Counted from the first letter of the stretch, positions 10,420 to 22,850 are shown. The stretch is 64,000 bases of DNA from Ceratotherium simum simum (GCF_000283155.1 NW_004454166.1:9639625-9703624); one strand, 5' to 3'. Translations and numbers: made by a program. Notes: generated by a model from the letters alone, not told the origin.

Positions 10420-12429
10420 CAGATTGGCTTAAGCAAAAAAGGGATGTCATGGGCTTATGAAAGTGAAAAACTCAGAGATAGTGTTCAGCTTCAGTGCAGA
10501 TACCAGACTCAACCTCTTCACCAATCTCCACAAGATAATCATGGATACTAAACATTTCCTTCCTCTGGCATATTTTACCAAAGATTCATGCATCCCCACG
10601 AAGGGTTACATTGTGCAGTAGGCATCTCTCTGCTGTTGCATTGTGTGCACTCGTCCCTCCATCCTCCCGCTCTCCCCCTTCTCTGCCCTCTCTTAGGAGC
10701 AATACAATTCCTCTCCCTGTCTCATGCAAAGCAGTTGAGCAGACATTGTTTCTTGATGGAGAAGGCCCTTGGGACTTCACCTTCCACCCCAACTGTCACT
10801 TCAAAGTATTTCTTCTAATCAAATAGAGAGCTCTCCCTAAGAGAGTTCTGGTGACCAACATTTTCTCCACCTCATTACTTGTCAGTCCTCACAGTTCTGC
10901 CATTTGGCTGTGGATAAAGCTTGTACCTCAGGCCTCAAACCAGAAGAGTTCATGATTAATAGAGCAGAGGGCTTACTCACAGGAAAGCGTCCCTTGGGCC
11001 AGGAGCCTGTCCGATTCATCCCGCTGAGTAACCACAGTGTCTGGCACGAGTAATGGATATTTTATACTGTTTCTGGAATATGGAGTAGTTTGAGTGACTA
11101 ACCAGCATCTTTTATGAGTCAGGGAAAAGATGACGCACAACACATGGAGAAAAGCAAGGCCTAGAAGGGCCTAGAAGGGCCAGAGGCCAGGCAAGATGTA
11201 CTCAAAGGGAGTCATTTACATGTCCTATCTTGAGTGGAAGGTGACTTCCTGTACCTAGAAAATGTGCCCATTTCTCTGTTTGGTGCTGTCTGTAACTATA
11301 TATTTCCTTTATATACTTGTTTTTTATTTCATCATATATCCTATAACTACATATACATATCTCTGTTTTTATTTCATTCGTTTTGGAAATACAAGCCTGT
11401 AGGAGCTATTTTAAGGGAAATCAAGATGTTCTGAACTGACCCAAGCTAATTTGGCCACTCAGCAACTGCCAGGCTCTTTGGGTAAATATCAGTAGCCTCT
11501 ATGCTTACAGCTGGGTGGTGGCATCCATCCTCTACCTTACAACCTCCACACCAGGTGAGGTCTCAGACCAAATTCTGCCAAAGCTACAAATGTTTGCTAG
11601 CCAGCAGGAACAAGAACAGTCCTACAACTGGGTGTTGCGGCTTTGGGGACCCATGCTCTGCCTTAGGCACTAGAAGTAATGCACATATGATTGGTTCTAA
11701 GGTGGACACAAGATGATGACAGGACGAGGCAGCATTTTGTAAGGTCAAGTCAGCCTTCACAAAGGAGAGATGCACAGGGAACACTAGACCTCAATTGCTG
11801 TACAAAAGTCTGATTACTGAGCATGCTGGAGCCATACACTCATTCACGCTAGAGCAGTGGGGCTTCTATCTTTCTAACCAACAGTATGTCTTGGACCATC
11901 GCTCATTTCATCTGTTCAAAAATATTTCTAATATTCCTTGTATGAATTTAAAAACCTTCAAGTGAGATTTTGATAAGGATATTTGAAGTGTTATGTAGCC
12001 ATCTTTAGGGAGTTAATTCCTGATAAGAGAATTTCAAAAGCTAACTACCCATCCCAGTGTATATATTAGAGGTCACTTGTACACATATATATTACACCAT
12101 GTGTAAAAAGTATCTGTAAAGTAAATGACCATGCAGACAATGTAACATTGAAAAATAGTGTCTATTTCATGATAAGACAGGAGTTGCAGGGTTATAAGGA
12201 GAAAGTAAAAGGCCCCTTTTGGTAGGGACAGCAGCAGGAATCCAAGTGAGAGAACCTCAGGGAAAAGGAGAAGAGGCACAGATGGGGCTGGAGTCTGGCT
12301 GAAGGTCTGCTGATAATCCATTAACCATTAAATGACTTAAACATTAAATGACTTGTGTTTGTTTTCATGTTGGAGGCTGTTCCATCCTCCCTGGACTTGA
12401 AAGAACTAATTTCATCCCTCCTTTTATAA
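10420..12429. other. Repeat-poor non-coding DNA
   Basis: First about 150 bp resembles the unclassified repeat at 14.1 kb. The rest has no gene or repeat I can name. There is a short tandem duplication of ctagaagggc near 11160-11180. Open frames at 10588-10826 and 11501-11784 have no domain. Confidence 0.4.
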
Positions 12430-12700
12430 CTCCCCTTTTTAGAAGGCGTGGTTTATTCTCCTGCTGTCAGCACAAATGTAAAAATTAGGAACACATCTGA
12501 TTGCACCTGTAGTTACCCACTTGTAGCCGCAATTAGCCATAAGCACTCTCCAAAAATGGCAATAGCAGTTAAGCATGCCTGCAATTAAGTAACTGTGGGC
12601 ATCATTAGTTGCATCGTTAGTCACATGAGTAACTTTTATGGTCGCCATGGCTACCTTCTGATACCAAATTACCCGTCCAGTGAGGGAGCACTTGGGCTGA
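12430..12700. promoter_or_regulatory. Candidate conserved non-coding element with RFX-like palindrome
   Basis: Repeat-free, with TAATTA/CAATTAG-like cores (for example cgcaattagccat) and, at 12640-12655, ggtcgccatggctacc, an imperfect palindrome close to the RFX X-box consensus GTTGCCATGGCAAC. No promoter or coding signal. The 107-codon + and 129-codon - frames across it are mutually overlapping and show no domain. Regulatory role is inference from appearance only. Confidence 0.3.
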
Positions 12701-13560
12701 AAACTGACCCCCCACCACTTCTCCAATTTTGTGAAAATTGTGTGCTTTTTTCTAATTATTTCACACAACTGAATGGGCAATATTTGCAAATACAAACTAT
12801 TTATGTCAAACCAAAAAGAAATGGTCACTCTGGGCCCTGTGTGTTATCTGTTAATCATTTTTTTTTTCATTTGACATACAACAAAGCAAAGCTAGCTTTT
12901 TTTTTCCTGGAAGAATAACTCACTTGTGGTATCTAGGTGACAACATAATCTTTCATTTGTATACTCTGTCCAATAAAGAAGGTGTATTTTATACCATAGT
13001 TATCATTTCCCAATTTGAATACCTGCTACAAATTTTCAATTGGAGAGCTTTACTTCCTGTTCGAATTGAAATGATTAGATCTTTTTTCCCCAGAGGGTTT
13101 TAATCTGAAAGGGAAATGGGCCCAGACCTAGGAGGATAGTTCCTGCTTGGAGAATGATGATCTGTGGAAATGTCATTGAGAAATGTATTCATATTGAATC
13201 ACCAGCCTGAGAATGAGACATCGTGTTCTTCCATATCCCAGGAAATATATATTCATGTACTAGATCAGAGTAGGGTAGGGAGATGCGTGTTTTAATTTAT
13301 ATTTATTTATATAATAATTTTAAGATGCTTGATATAACAAGAGATTAATCATTCCTTACTAAGTAGCATGTTTCAGATTTACCCATCCCAGAGATGAGTA
13401 GCTAGGACCAATCAACCCCACTTATGTGTTTAGAAAGTATGGAATAAACAGCTGAATAGCTCAGGATCCCTCATCTGTCTATTGGCCTCATTTGCCATTT
13501 GAAGAGAGGAAAGAGTCTATCAGGATTTCTGACCCTGGTAACTTTGAATAAAGAAGAAAA
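12701..13560. other. AT-rich non-coding DNA
   Basis: Several homopolymer T runs (12848-12908) and no recognised gene or repeat. Confidence 0.4.
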
Positions 13561-13573
13561 TCTGTCTCCAGAG

Positions 13574-13781
13574 CAGTGCTGTCCATCAGAATTTTCTGTG
13601 AGGATGGAAATGTTCTATATCTGCACTGTCCAATATGGCAGTCGCTGCCCACATGTGGCTAGTGTGTGCTTGGAATGGGACTAGAATGACTGAGGAACAG
13701 ATTTTAAATTTTATTTCATTTCAATTAATTTAAATTTAAGTATCTACATGAGGCTAGCGGCTATCATACTGTACAGTGCAG
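13574..13781. mobile_element. hAT-like MITE
   Basis: Opens cagtgctgtccatcag and closes with an approximate inverse, actgtacagtgcag. The middle has atggaaatgttctatatctg and cccacatgtggctagtgtgt, typical of a common mammalian MITE. Flanking 8-mers (ctccagag, ctctaaat) match only in part. Confidence 0.65.
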
Positions 13782-14094
13782 CTCTAAATATGGCTACAGC
13801 CAGAAAAAGGAGTCAACAGTGGCTCCAAATATGATCAAAGTGTGATAAACGGACAGCAAAGTATTTGAATCCAAAATCCCAGGCCATGGTTTTGGCTTCA
13901 CTGCCTCTTAGCTCTACGACCTTGGAAAAAACACTTGTTTCTTAGCCCAAGTTACATTTTAAAGATATCATGCTGATGGTAGGGTGGTGACTGGAGAAAA
14001 ATCAGAGATCACGATGAACCATCTTGTCTTCCTGTTGCCTGGGTGTCTACGGAAGACTGTTCAGGAGAAGCGAGATGGCAAATGTTCTTACACG

Positions 14095-14632
14095 AATTAG
14101 GACCCTCTGCACTACAAGTGGCAGAAAAACCCAACCTAAACCTACCTTAAGCAAAAAGGGACATGATGGGTTCACATCTTAACCCTTAGATCTAGTGCTG
14201 GCTTCAGGCAAGTGGATTCAGGATTCAATTGAAGTCATTTGGATTTAGTTTCTCTCCAATCTCTTGGCTCAGCCTTGTGCTATGCTGGCTGCAACCTTGG
14301 GTTCTATATGAAATATGGTAGCAGCAGGCCAAGTCCCTATGAACTCTCAAATCTACCTTCAGGGTAAATATCGAGAGTCTCTGTTGCACATGTCTTATAA
14401 GATTCTTCGTTATGGCTCATTGATTCTGAAACAACTAACTAGCCATATCTGAAGTCCATGGTCCCCTCTGGAGCCTGGAGTTGTCTCAGCCATACCCAAG
14501 CCACAAGGACTGAGAATGGAGGAAGGGGAGTTTCCCAGAGCTAAAGCAGAGTACTTCTAGGAGGAGGGTGAATTGATGCACCGAGGCAGGAGGCAGAAAT
14601 CAACGGACATCCTCTAGAGTCCTGCTTCCAGG
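14095..14632 (+). mobile_element. Old interspersed repeat, family not named
   Basis: Starts with the familiar ctctgcactacaagtggcag then accttaagcaaaaagggac motif seen in many mammalian copies. A short related piece is at 10420-10540. I cannot give a secure family. Confidence 0.4.
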
Positions 14633-15200
14633 ACTTTGAAAGACAAAAACTCTGACCCCTTGAGTAATCACAGCAGAAATCAATCCAAGTCAATTAAATT
14701 CAACTCATTTCAACAAACACACCCTAAGACTACCTGGGAACCTTCTGTTTCTAAGCAGATGCATGCGGTAGCCATGAAAAAGTATCTGGTTTTGGAAATG
14801 TATCTGGCCTTCAACTTTCGTACATAATATTGCTTATACAACAGATCAGAGTTAGTATTTTCCACCAGCTGGGTTCTGGGACTTTGTATCCTTTAAGGAT
14901 TGTGCAAAGAATGGGCAATAGTTCTTCAGAGATTCAATTTCCACTTGACTGAATGACGTGAGTGGCAGAGATCCCAAAGGTCATTCATTCATGCTGATAA
15001 TACTGCTTGGAAACCCCAAACACATTCTGCCAGTTTGCCTTCTTTACTCCCTGCTATTCTAGGAGGAAAAGGAAGAATTGGGCAGTAAAGTAGCTCTGTT
15101 TGTTTATTCGTTCAACAACAATGGCACTACTATGTGCCAAGAACGGTGGTGCTGAAATGGTTGGTGCTGAAAGAGCCATCAAGAAAGCCAGATATTGTAG
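14633..15200. other. Non-coding, possible MIR or L2 debris
   Basis: Contains gttcaacaacaatggcactactatgtgcc (in part; 15110-15140), MIR/L2-like, but no full element or gene. Confidence 0.35.
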
Positions 15201-15204
15201 GAGA

Positions 15205-15365
15205 GTGTTGTAGGCAGAAAAAGCACTGGGTTTCAAGTCAGAAGACCTGAGTTCAAGTTCTGACTTTGCCTGTAATTATCACTGTGATGTGGAGACAAAT
15301 GTCTCATTTGGAAGCTTTCTAAAAATCTCTTAAATTGGAAAACTCTCTGATTCCATGAAAGGTTA
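15205..15365 (+). mobile_element. MIR SINE
   Basis: agaaaaagcactgggtttca then agacctgagttcaagttctg, the 5' and core of MIR. Degraded 3' part. Confidence 0.6.
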
Positions 15366-16139
15366 GATCCCCATTAGCATGACTAAGGCTTGCTGCCTGA
15401 CCTTTGAGAACTAAAAGAAAAACACTCCCTCACCCTCAGAATTCAGCACACATACCTCCTCTGGGATTCAAGCTGAGAGGATCAAATTAAAGTAGGGGAC
15501 ACAAAAGGAGTTTTTCATTAACTCTTAGAAATTGTTTTTCTCCTTGGGACCAGCTCATTATGAAAGAATCCCAGGGAGCCAGGACACACCCCTACTGCAG
15601 GGTGGGGTTCAGAGAAAGAATGGTCTGGCAGAATGAGCAGGAATTTGCCAGCTGGAGGGGCATGGAAGGACATTCAGGCCCTTGATAGGCCTGGGGCAAG
15701 ACAGACTTGAAGCTGGAGGCTGACAGCAGTGGTGATCGTTTGCCCCTCTGGATCCCCAGGCCTGGGAGTGAAGGAAGGCTGGTTCCCCAGAGGTCACACT
15801 TTTCCCAGGTTGGCTCTGCATATCTGCAGTCTCAAGTTCTCTGAGTTCCAGAATCCTGTATCCAATTGCTTATCTAAGATCTCTATGAAACGTCCACCCT
15901 GCAAGCAAGCTGGAGCAAGAGCCATGGGGTCCCAGTGTTCTTGGCCTGCTATGCCTTGGACAGAGGCTCCACCTATATGTGGAAGCTGGGCGGAGAAAGG
16001 GAGCCATTGACTCTCAGCCACACTCACCAGAGCCAGAGGATGAGAAATACTGGTGGCCTGTCCTTCTATATCCCTTGACTGAGAGATAAAAGTGATACTG
16101 AACCTCTTAATCTCAAGTTTGTGTGCCCGATGCACCATA
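15366..16139. other. Moderately GC-rich non-coding stretch
   Basis: Overlapping frames on both strands (15609-16198) show no domain, and codon positions look random. It could be LTR sequence joined to the next feature or unique DNA. Confidence 0.35.
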
Positions 16140-16259
16140 AGCCCATCACTGAGACAATGATGCTCGGAGACGGAGAAAGTTTTATTTGATTTGGCCAAAA
16201 TGAGAAGGCAGGAGGATAGGTTCTCTCAAATCTACCTTAACAAAAGGAGAAAGCAGGGG

Positions 16260-16456
16260 CCGGCCCAGTGGCTTAGCAGTTAAACGCGCGTGCTCCGTTG
16301 CTGGCGGCCCAGGTTCGGATCCCGGGCGCGCACTGATGCACCGCTTCTCCGGCCATGCTGAGGCCGCATCCCACATGCAGCAACTAGAAGGATGTGAAGC
16401 TGTGGCATACAACTCTCTACTGGGGCTTTGGGGGAAAAAATAAATAAATAAAATTA
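16260..16456 (+). mobile_element. ERE SINE, 'ctactggggc' type
   Basis: TSD aacaaaaggagaaagcagg (from 16239 and from 16457, extended by shared g's). Ends in a taaa-repeat tail. Confidence 0.96.
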
Positions 16457-16538
16457 AACAAAAGGAGAAAGCAGGGGTTTTTACAGAGCTAAGGGGCTTT
16501 GGTGGAGGAGTTTCAGAGAAACGAAGGGGAAATCTGTG

Positions 16539-16799
16539 AGGCCGGCCCGTGGTGCAAGTGGTTAAGTGCGCATGCTCCGCTGCGGGGGCCCGGGGTTCGC
16601 CGGTTTGGATCCTGGGCGCGCACCAACACACTGCTTGGCAAGCCATGCTGTGGCGGCGTCCCATATAAAGTGGAGGAAGATGGGCACGGATGTTAGCCCA
16701 GGGCCAGTCTTCCTCAGCAAAAAAAAAAAAAAAAAAAAGAGGAGGAGTGGCAGATGTTAGCACAGGGCTGATCTCCTCACAAAAAAAAATAAATAAATA
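16539..16799 (+). mobile_element. ERE SINE, 'ccatataaag' type
   Basis: TSD aaggggaaatctgtg, one base longer in the right copy (16524-16538 and 16800-16815). An internal A run of 20 at the Cagc(A)n junction. The 193-codon minus frame across both SINEs is an artefact. Confidence 0.96.
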
Positions 16800-17060
16800 A
16801 AGGGGAAAATCTGTGTTTTTTCACTCCAGATAAGCCCTTGGGCAATCTGACTTCTGGGCATCAAGGGCAGCTGGGGGCTGGTTATCTGTTGATCATAACT
16901 TTTTTGGAGGCATTCTTTTTCTTCTGCAAAACAAGCTCACATATCCTTGTGACCCTTGAGTTACCCCTTAGGTTAAACAAGAAAACAGTAAATTAACAAG
17001 ATTAATTTCTTTTCGTCTGTGTCTATGTTGGGAACAAGGTCAAAGGGTAATCATGTTCTT

Positions 17061-17338
17061 TTTTTTTTAATGAGAATATTTTTATTTTTATTTTATTTAT
17101 TGTTTTTGTGAGGAAGATCAGCCCTGAGCTAACATCCAATGCCAATCCTCCTCTTTTTGTTGAGGAAGATTGGCCGTGGGCTAACATCTGTGCCTATCTT
17201 CCTCTACTTTATACGGGACGCCACCACAGCATGGCTTGACAAGCAGTGTGTTGGTGCACACCCGGGATCTGAACCTGTGAACCCCGGGCAGCTGAAGTGG
17301 AGTGCACACACTTAACTGCTGAGCCACCAGGCCGGCCC
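17061..17338 (-). mobile_element. ERE SINE, minus, 'ccatataaag' type
   Basis: TSD agggtaatcatgttctt (17044-17060 and 17339-17355). A T-rich, partly scrambled tail of about 45 bases. Confidence 0.96.
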
Positions 17339-17868
17339 AGGGTAATCATGTTCTTCTTGAATAATTACAGTAACTCGCAGGTACCTAGCCTCAGGAGGAA
17401 AAAGAGCTCCATTTTTCCTGGTGATACCTTCCCAGATTGGAGCTTCTGTCATCAAGCTGAGGTGGGAAGAGGGGAAAGAGCAGGTTGTATCGCAGATTCT
17501 TGCTGTTCTTATCAAGATCTAATAGATTTTCTTAACAAATGTTTCTTCATTTGCTATATGTCCTTAGGACAATTTCCAGAGATTTTAATCATTGGGATAT
17601 ATATATAAATAAATAAAATGTTCGCTAGTTATGACTGTTTCTCTGAGGAGTTGGTCCATACTGCTCCTCCATCACTGTTCCAGAAATGGAACTCCTGAGG
17701 GATTTAAAGAGGGGTTTTAAGCATGATCAAAAGATCCTTCTGGCTGTTGGGTGGAGGATGGATCAAAGGGAGATCCGAGTGTAAGCAGACATGTCAGTTA
17801 GGAGATAAATGGAGCTGTCCAAAAGAGACAAAATAGTGGCTAACATGGTGGTGTGGAGACGGTGAAAT

Positions 17869-17970
17869 GGACAGGGACCATATCTATCTTTTGTTCATTA
17901 TTGTAATCTTAGCACCTACCACATTAGTAGATACTCAATAAATATTTGTTGAATGAAAGAATGAATGACT
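17869..17970 (+). mobile_element. L2 3' terminus
   Basis: cagggaccatatctatcttt through ctcaataaatatttgttgaa and a gaatgaat tail, the canonical L2 end. Confidence 0.7.
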
Positions 17971-18540
17971 ACTGCCAACTTTCAGCTTTGGAATTAAATT
18001 TACACATTTTCAAGCTTTCTATTATTGACTTCCCTTTTACTCTGATTCTGGAATATGGCAAGACTCGTTTTGTGAAAAGGGATGAAAAATTATAGTAGGA
18101 ATTCTGGTGTATCAAGAAGCCTTTGTGTATACACAGATAGTCATCTCATCTGAAGCAGGAAAGCTTCACAGAAGAGAGGACATTTGATCAGGGCTTGAAG
18201 GATAATGCTGATGATACTATGAAGGAAAAGGGGGTAAATTTCAGACTCTGCTGACTACTTTTTTGAGGAAAGAAACATTTTAATTAGCAGAGAGCCTCTG
18301 GAATATTGGCTGCATTTGTTATCCTAATAAATTTATCTTTGTCTTTTCCTCCATTCTTAAGTGTAAATTAAGGAGGTGAGTGATCTGATCTATACAGATC
18401 CAGCCAGCTCTAACATTCTAAATGTCTATGTGTCCATGAATGGAAATCTGGAAGGAATAAATTATGAAAGGAACAAAATGGTCTTCCTACCAGATGCTAA
18501 ACTTGAACCAGGACCATGTGTTTATTTGGAATATATGTTG
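17971..18540. other. Non-coding, MIR-like debris
   Basis: Contains gtgatctgatctatacagat and other weak MIR/L2-like words. No gene. Confidence 0.35.
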
Positions 18541-18946
18541 TGTTAAAAAGAAACAACAGGCCCAAAATGGAGTCACTTGTGCTAAGCAAACCAAGACTTA
18601 AAACCTAACCTAACTGTAGTTAGAACCTTCTCCAGGAATGTAGTATTAACTGCTCCGTGTGGAATTTTCTGGTCAACATTAATAAGGTAATCCTTTCCAT
18701 CCTCCAAAGGAAGATGAGGTAATCTGTCACATAGACCTCTTCCATCCCCCATAGGTAAATTATCTAAACCTGAAATAATCTTTTTTGTTTATAACTTCCT
18801 TGTCTTCCCTTTAAAAACCTTTCCCTTTCTGTAGCCCTTTGGAGCTCCTCTCTATTTGCTAGATGGGATGCTGACCAAATCATGAATTATTCAATAAATC
18901 CAATTAGATCTTTAAAATTTACTCAGTTGAATTTTGTTATTTAACA
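18541..18946 (+). mobile_element. Solo ERV LTR, 406 bp
   Basis: Begins TGTTAAA and ends TTTAACA, a perfect 7-bp terminal inverted repeat in the TG...CA format. Internal AATAAA at about 18892 followed by a T-rich stretch. No internal retroviral genes on either side. Flanking 5-mers (tgttg, gctat) do not match, so the TSD is lost or the ends are off by a few bases. Class III-like by appearance, unproven. Confidence 0.75.
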
Positions 18947-19789
18947 GCTATTTCCCTCTTACACTTGAACTTCACATCCAAGGAACTATAGTTTAGAAGA
19001 GAATAGCGTAAATATGGTTTTATTGAGCAAATCATCATTATCATGGTCACTGGCAGAGATTTAAAAAATTAAGTAACATTTAAATAAATAAACACTAGCC
19101 AAATCTGCTGCCCTCTTCCTGTATTTGTTTGATTTCTAATAATGATTTCTATTTTCAATTACTTTTTAAACGTATTTTGGAAGTCAATGAATTCTTTGAA
19201 AATCTTATGAAATATATGGGCACCTTTTGACACACACATAGGAAAATGCACATATCCACAAAGTAATGAATGCAATTTGAGGAGGTTCCCCACACCTTAA
19301 GAGCCCTGGGTTCCAGAGTAAGTTTATATTGTAATTTACAAAAGGCATTCTTAAATCTTGTTTGACGTTTATAACTCTGTGAGTGAAGCAATATTGGCCC
19401 CATCTTACATATAAAGAAACTGGACCGCAGAGGGGTTAACTACTCATCTTTTTCCAGGAAGGTAAGAGAAAGCACTAAGGATGCTTTGCCCCCACCCCCT
19501 AGCATGTAGTTAGTCTCCCAAGGCAAAGAGGAGGGACATCAAAGCCCAAGTCCTGCCCAAGATTGATTCCCAAAGGAGAGATTCCTTTATCCCAAAAAAG
19601 ATGGGGCACCAAAGGTTTACACCTCTCCCCTACTTCATGGGCTGCAAGGAAATTGCCTTGTTGCTGAGGCCCAGGTTGAGGTGGGAAAGATTGAAAAGTC
19701 ATAACAATAACCTACATTCAAAGTTGCAGCCTTCGATCACGTCATTGAATTTGGGTGGTCCAAAAAATTGCAACTTCTGAATTTATTTT
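18947..19789. other. AT-rich non-coding DNA with MIR fragment
   Basis: 19370-19440 (gccccatcttacatataaag then accgcagaggggttaac) is MIR-like. Minus frames at 19155-19403 and 19499-19702 have no domain. Confidence 0.4.
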
Positions 19790-20116
19790 AAAATGGTTCT
19801 GAATTGGCAATGACTTGGAGGATCTGGCAGAATCAAATGTATATCCTCTCTAGAGGAAAATACCTTCATCCTAGACCGCAAAGGATTCCATGTATAATTT
19901 TCAAATATATGAGCAGCACACAGTCAAAACTAATCAAGCACACAAGCAAGGCACCATGAGCAAGAACCTTTAGAAACAGTAGAACAAACAGACAACGTAA
20001 ATAGACTTGCAGATTTCTGATGTGAGAATTATGAGACCCAGGCTATAAAATAATTATGCCTACTATGTTGTAGTTTTAATAGCTTGGGAAGGGGTATTTT
20101 AAAAATATTCCTGGAG

Positions 20117-20374
20117 AGGGGCCAGCCCGGTGGCGCAAGTGGTTAAGTGTGCGTGCTCTGCTTCGGTGGCCCAGGGTTCACAAGTTCGGATCCTGGGCGT
20201 GCACCGATGCACCATTTGCCAAGCCATGCTGTGGTGGCGTCCCATATAAAGTAGAGGAAGATGGGCACAGATGCTAGCTCAGGGCCGATCTTCCTCAGCA
20301 AAAAGAGAAGGATTGGCAACGGATGTTAGCTCAGGGCTGATCTTCTTCACAAAAAAATAAAAATAAATAAATAA
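20117..20374 (+). mobile_element. ERE SINE, 'ccatataaag' type
   Basis: Full-length, with flanks aaaatattcctggaga (left) and aaaaaattcttgaaga (right), a diverged TSD, so probably older than copies with perfect repeats. Confidence 0.93.
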
Positions 20375-20707
20375 AAAATTCTTGAAGAAAGCTTACTTCC
20401 AATTAGAGAAAAAGAATAAGGAACAGGAAATTATAAAAAGTAACCTAACATGTTTGAAAAAGAACCAGAAAGTATGTCTATAAATAAAAATTACAATGAC
20501 CAAAATTGAGCACTCCGTAATAGCTTAAATATAATTGAATACAGAATAAACGAACTAAAAATAGGTCAGAAGAAGTTACCCAGAATGTCACATAAGAGAT
20601 AAAAATATAGAAAATATGAGCATTAAGAGACATGGAGGATAGAATGAGAAGTCTGATATACATTTTGAAGCTCCAGAAAGAGAAAGAGACAGGATGGTTG
20701 GTATGCC

Positions 20708-20925
20708 TCTTATATCTCTTTATTTTTTATTATAAAATTATTTAAGCATACATGAAAGAAAAAAGTAGAGAGAATAGTACTATAAACCCCATATGCCCAT
20801 CACCCAGATTCCACAATTATTAAGATTTTACCACATTTGTTCATTTTCTTTCTTTCTCTTTATGTCTTTGCTGATATATTTTAAAGCAACTCCCAGAGCT
20901 CATATCATTGCCCCTAGAAGGAATA
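20708..20925 (-). mobile_element. Old L1 3' UTR fragment, antisense
   Basis: taagcatacatgaaagaaaa then cccatcacccagattccaca then taagattttaccacatttgt: the well-known antisense 3' UTR of old L1. Same family region as 63535-63880. Confidence 0.65.
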
Positions 20926-21094
20926 TTTGAATATTGAATGGCTGAGAATTTTCCAAAACTAATAAAAGATACCATCCACACAGATTCAAAAATTTCAACC
21001 ATTCCTAAGCAGGATAAACAAAAAGAAATTCACATCTGGACACTTTGTACAGAAACCACAGAATACCAAGACAGAGAAAATCTGAAAAGCAACC

Positions 21095-21450
21095 CAGGGC
21101 TTACATAACTTGCTCAAGGCCATGTGGTTAATAAATGGCAGTCAAACCTCCCTTCGGAATCATTTAGTTCTAAATTCAGCATCTTTCCTCCATACTGCAT
21201 TAAGCCCCTACACTATAAGCCGCTTGCTCAGGTACCATTCAAAGAGTTGATGTATTTACAGCCTCCGTCAGCATTGGGACCAGAAGAACTAACACTCAGT
21301 CCTTTACTGGTTGTTTTTCCCTAAGGATTAAGATTAGGCAGGGACTTTAGAGCTCAATGACATTGTGTCTTCATTTTATAGATGAGAAAAATGAGTCTCA
21401 AGTGAAGAGACATGCTGAGGATCCCACAGCTGTCATATCATTGCCTGGAT
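21095..21450 (-). mobile_element. MIR fragments
   Basis: Two MIR-like pieces: gggcttacataacttgctca (about 21098) and tcattttatagatgagaaaa (about 21373). Direction is uncertain for the first. Confidence 0.5.
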
Positions 21451-21875
21451 ATCCAGGAAGATTACACTTGTGATGAAAACTGCTAACCACGTCCAAAATT
21501 TCTGGAGAGAGCAAGCTACAAGGAGAAATTTTTAAAAAGATAGGAAAAAATATTCCATCTGTTTGGAGAAAGTTGGGCTGTGTAAGTATTTCTTTCTTTC
21601 ATTTCCTAATGAAAGGAATTGGATGTCCTTTAAAAAAAGCAGTCAAAGTAAATGAATGCCTTTTTCCTGGGAAGGTTAGGAGCAATGAAAGAATTGGTAG
21701 AATAAAAGCCACTAGCAGCTGAGGGTTAAAGCAGACATGAGTGACGACAATAAAGCAACATGTAATTCCAGCCTAGTTCATCCATTGTTGGAAAGTGTGA
21801 ATTGTATAGAACCTTTTAATCAAACTTTGTATGGAAGACCAATGATTTGAAGATTCACCAAAAATTCACCAACAT
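21451..21875. other. No recognised element
   Basis: AT-rich, no gene seen. Confidence 0.4.
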
Positions 21876-22060
21876 TTAAAAAAAAATTATTTTATTGAGG
21901 TCATATTGGCTTAAAACATTGTGTACATTTCAGGTGTACATTATTATATTCCAGTTTCTGTATAGACTGCATCGCGTTCACCGCCAATAGACTCGTTTTT
22001 ATCTGTCACCATACACACGTGTCCCTTTACCCCTTTCGCCCCCCCCACACCAACATTTTT
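21876..22060 (-). mobile_element. L1 3' end, antisense
   Basis: ttattttattgaggtcatat, then acatttcaggtgtacattat, then catcgcgttcaccgccaata and a C-rich end. Matches the antisense 3' end of L1 subfamilies active late in laurasiatherians. Confidence 0.6.
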
Positions 22061-22117
22061 TAAAATAAATTTTTTTCAAATTTTTAGAAGATTTCATATC
22101 TTAGAAATTTCACGTTC

Positions 22118-22326
22118 ATGGGCTGCCCCCGTGGCTTAGCGGTTAAGTGCACGCGTTCCGCTGCTGGCGGCCTGGGTTCAGATCCCGGGCGTGCACCAAC
22201 GCACCGCTTGTCCAGCCATGCTGAGGCCACATCCCACATACAGCAACTAAAAGACTGTGCAGCTATGACATACAACTACCTACTGGGGCATTGGGGGAAA
22301 AAATAAATTTAAAAAATTAAAAAAAA
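22118..22326 (+). mobile_element. ERE SINE, 'ctactggggc' type
   Basis: TSD agaaatttcacgttc (22103-22117 and 22327-22341). Short A/T tail. Confidence 0.96.
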
Positions 22327-22579
22327 AGAAATTTCACGTTCTTATTATAGAAATTTCAGAAGATGTTGAAAAATATACACATTAAAACAAAGATCATCAC
22401 TAATTCATTAACTGAGTTACCATTAGTAATGCATTATTGTTTCCTTCTCATCTTTCTTCCTTATGCATAAATATGTTTTTACAACTATCACTGTAATAAA
22501 TATCCTCATCCATAAATCTTTGAAAACAATTTTGCTTATTTCCTTTGACTATATTCCTAGAAGTGAAGTTATAAAGGAA

Positions 22580-22850
22580 TAAAATAGCACAGTTGTTAGG
22601 GGATTGGGCTTTTAGTCAAACAGAGCTGTATTTGAATACCAGCATTGCCACTTAAGAGCTCAGGCTTATAACCTTGAGCTACTTATATAACTTCTCTAGG
22701 TCTCAGTTATCTTCTCTGGAAAAAAAAAGAAAAAATGAAAAATGTAAAAAATAAACCTACTTCATAGGTTCATAGTAAGGATTAAAATAATGGAATGAAT
22801 GTACAGCTCCTGGGATACATACAATAAGCGATCAATAAATGATTATTATT
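22580..22850 (+). mobile_element. MIR SINE
   Basis: ttagtcaaacagagctgtat, then taaccttgagctacttatat, then tccccg-free tail gcgatcaataaatgattatt. Nearly full-length. Confidence 0.7.

Larger units (their letters stand above)
16140..17520 (-). mobile_element. Possible old antisense LTR carrying three EREs
   Basis: With the three SINEs removed, the remainder (agaaagttttatttgatttg near 16163, then 16800-17043 and 17356-17520) reads as one LTR-like unit with a minus-strand poly(A) signal. Terminal repeats were not identified, so the family is open. Confidence 0.35.
19790..21090 (+). mobile_element. Old L1 5'-region-like sequence, interrupted
   Basis: A-rich sense sequence (cacaagcaaggcaccatgag, then caaaaatttcaaccattcct, then gcaggataaacaaaaagaaa) like the 5' part of old L1. 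Interrupted by the ERE at 20117 and an antisense L1 3' piece at 20708. Frames are all closed, and no protein is encoded. Confidence 0.45.

Noticed and set aside
16182..16763. 193-codon minus frame
   Set aside because: Entirely a read-through of two ERE SINEs and the DNA between them.
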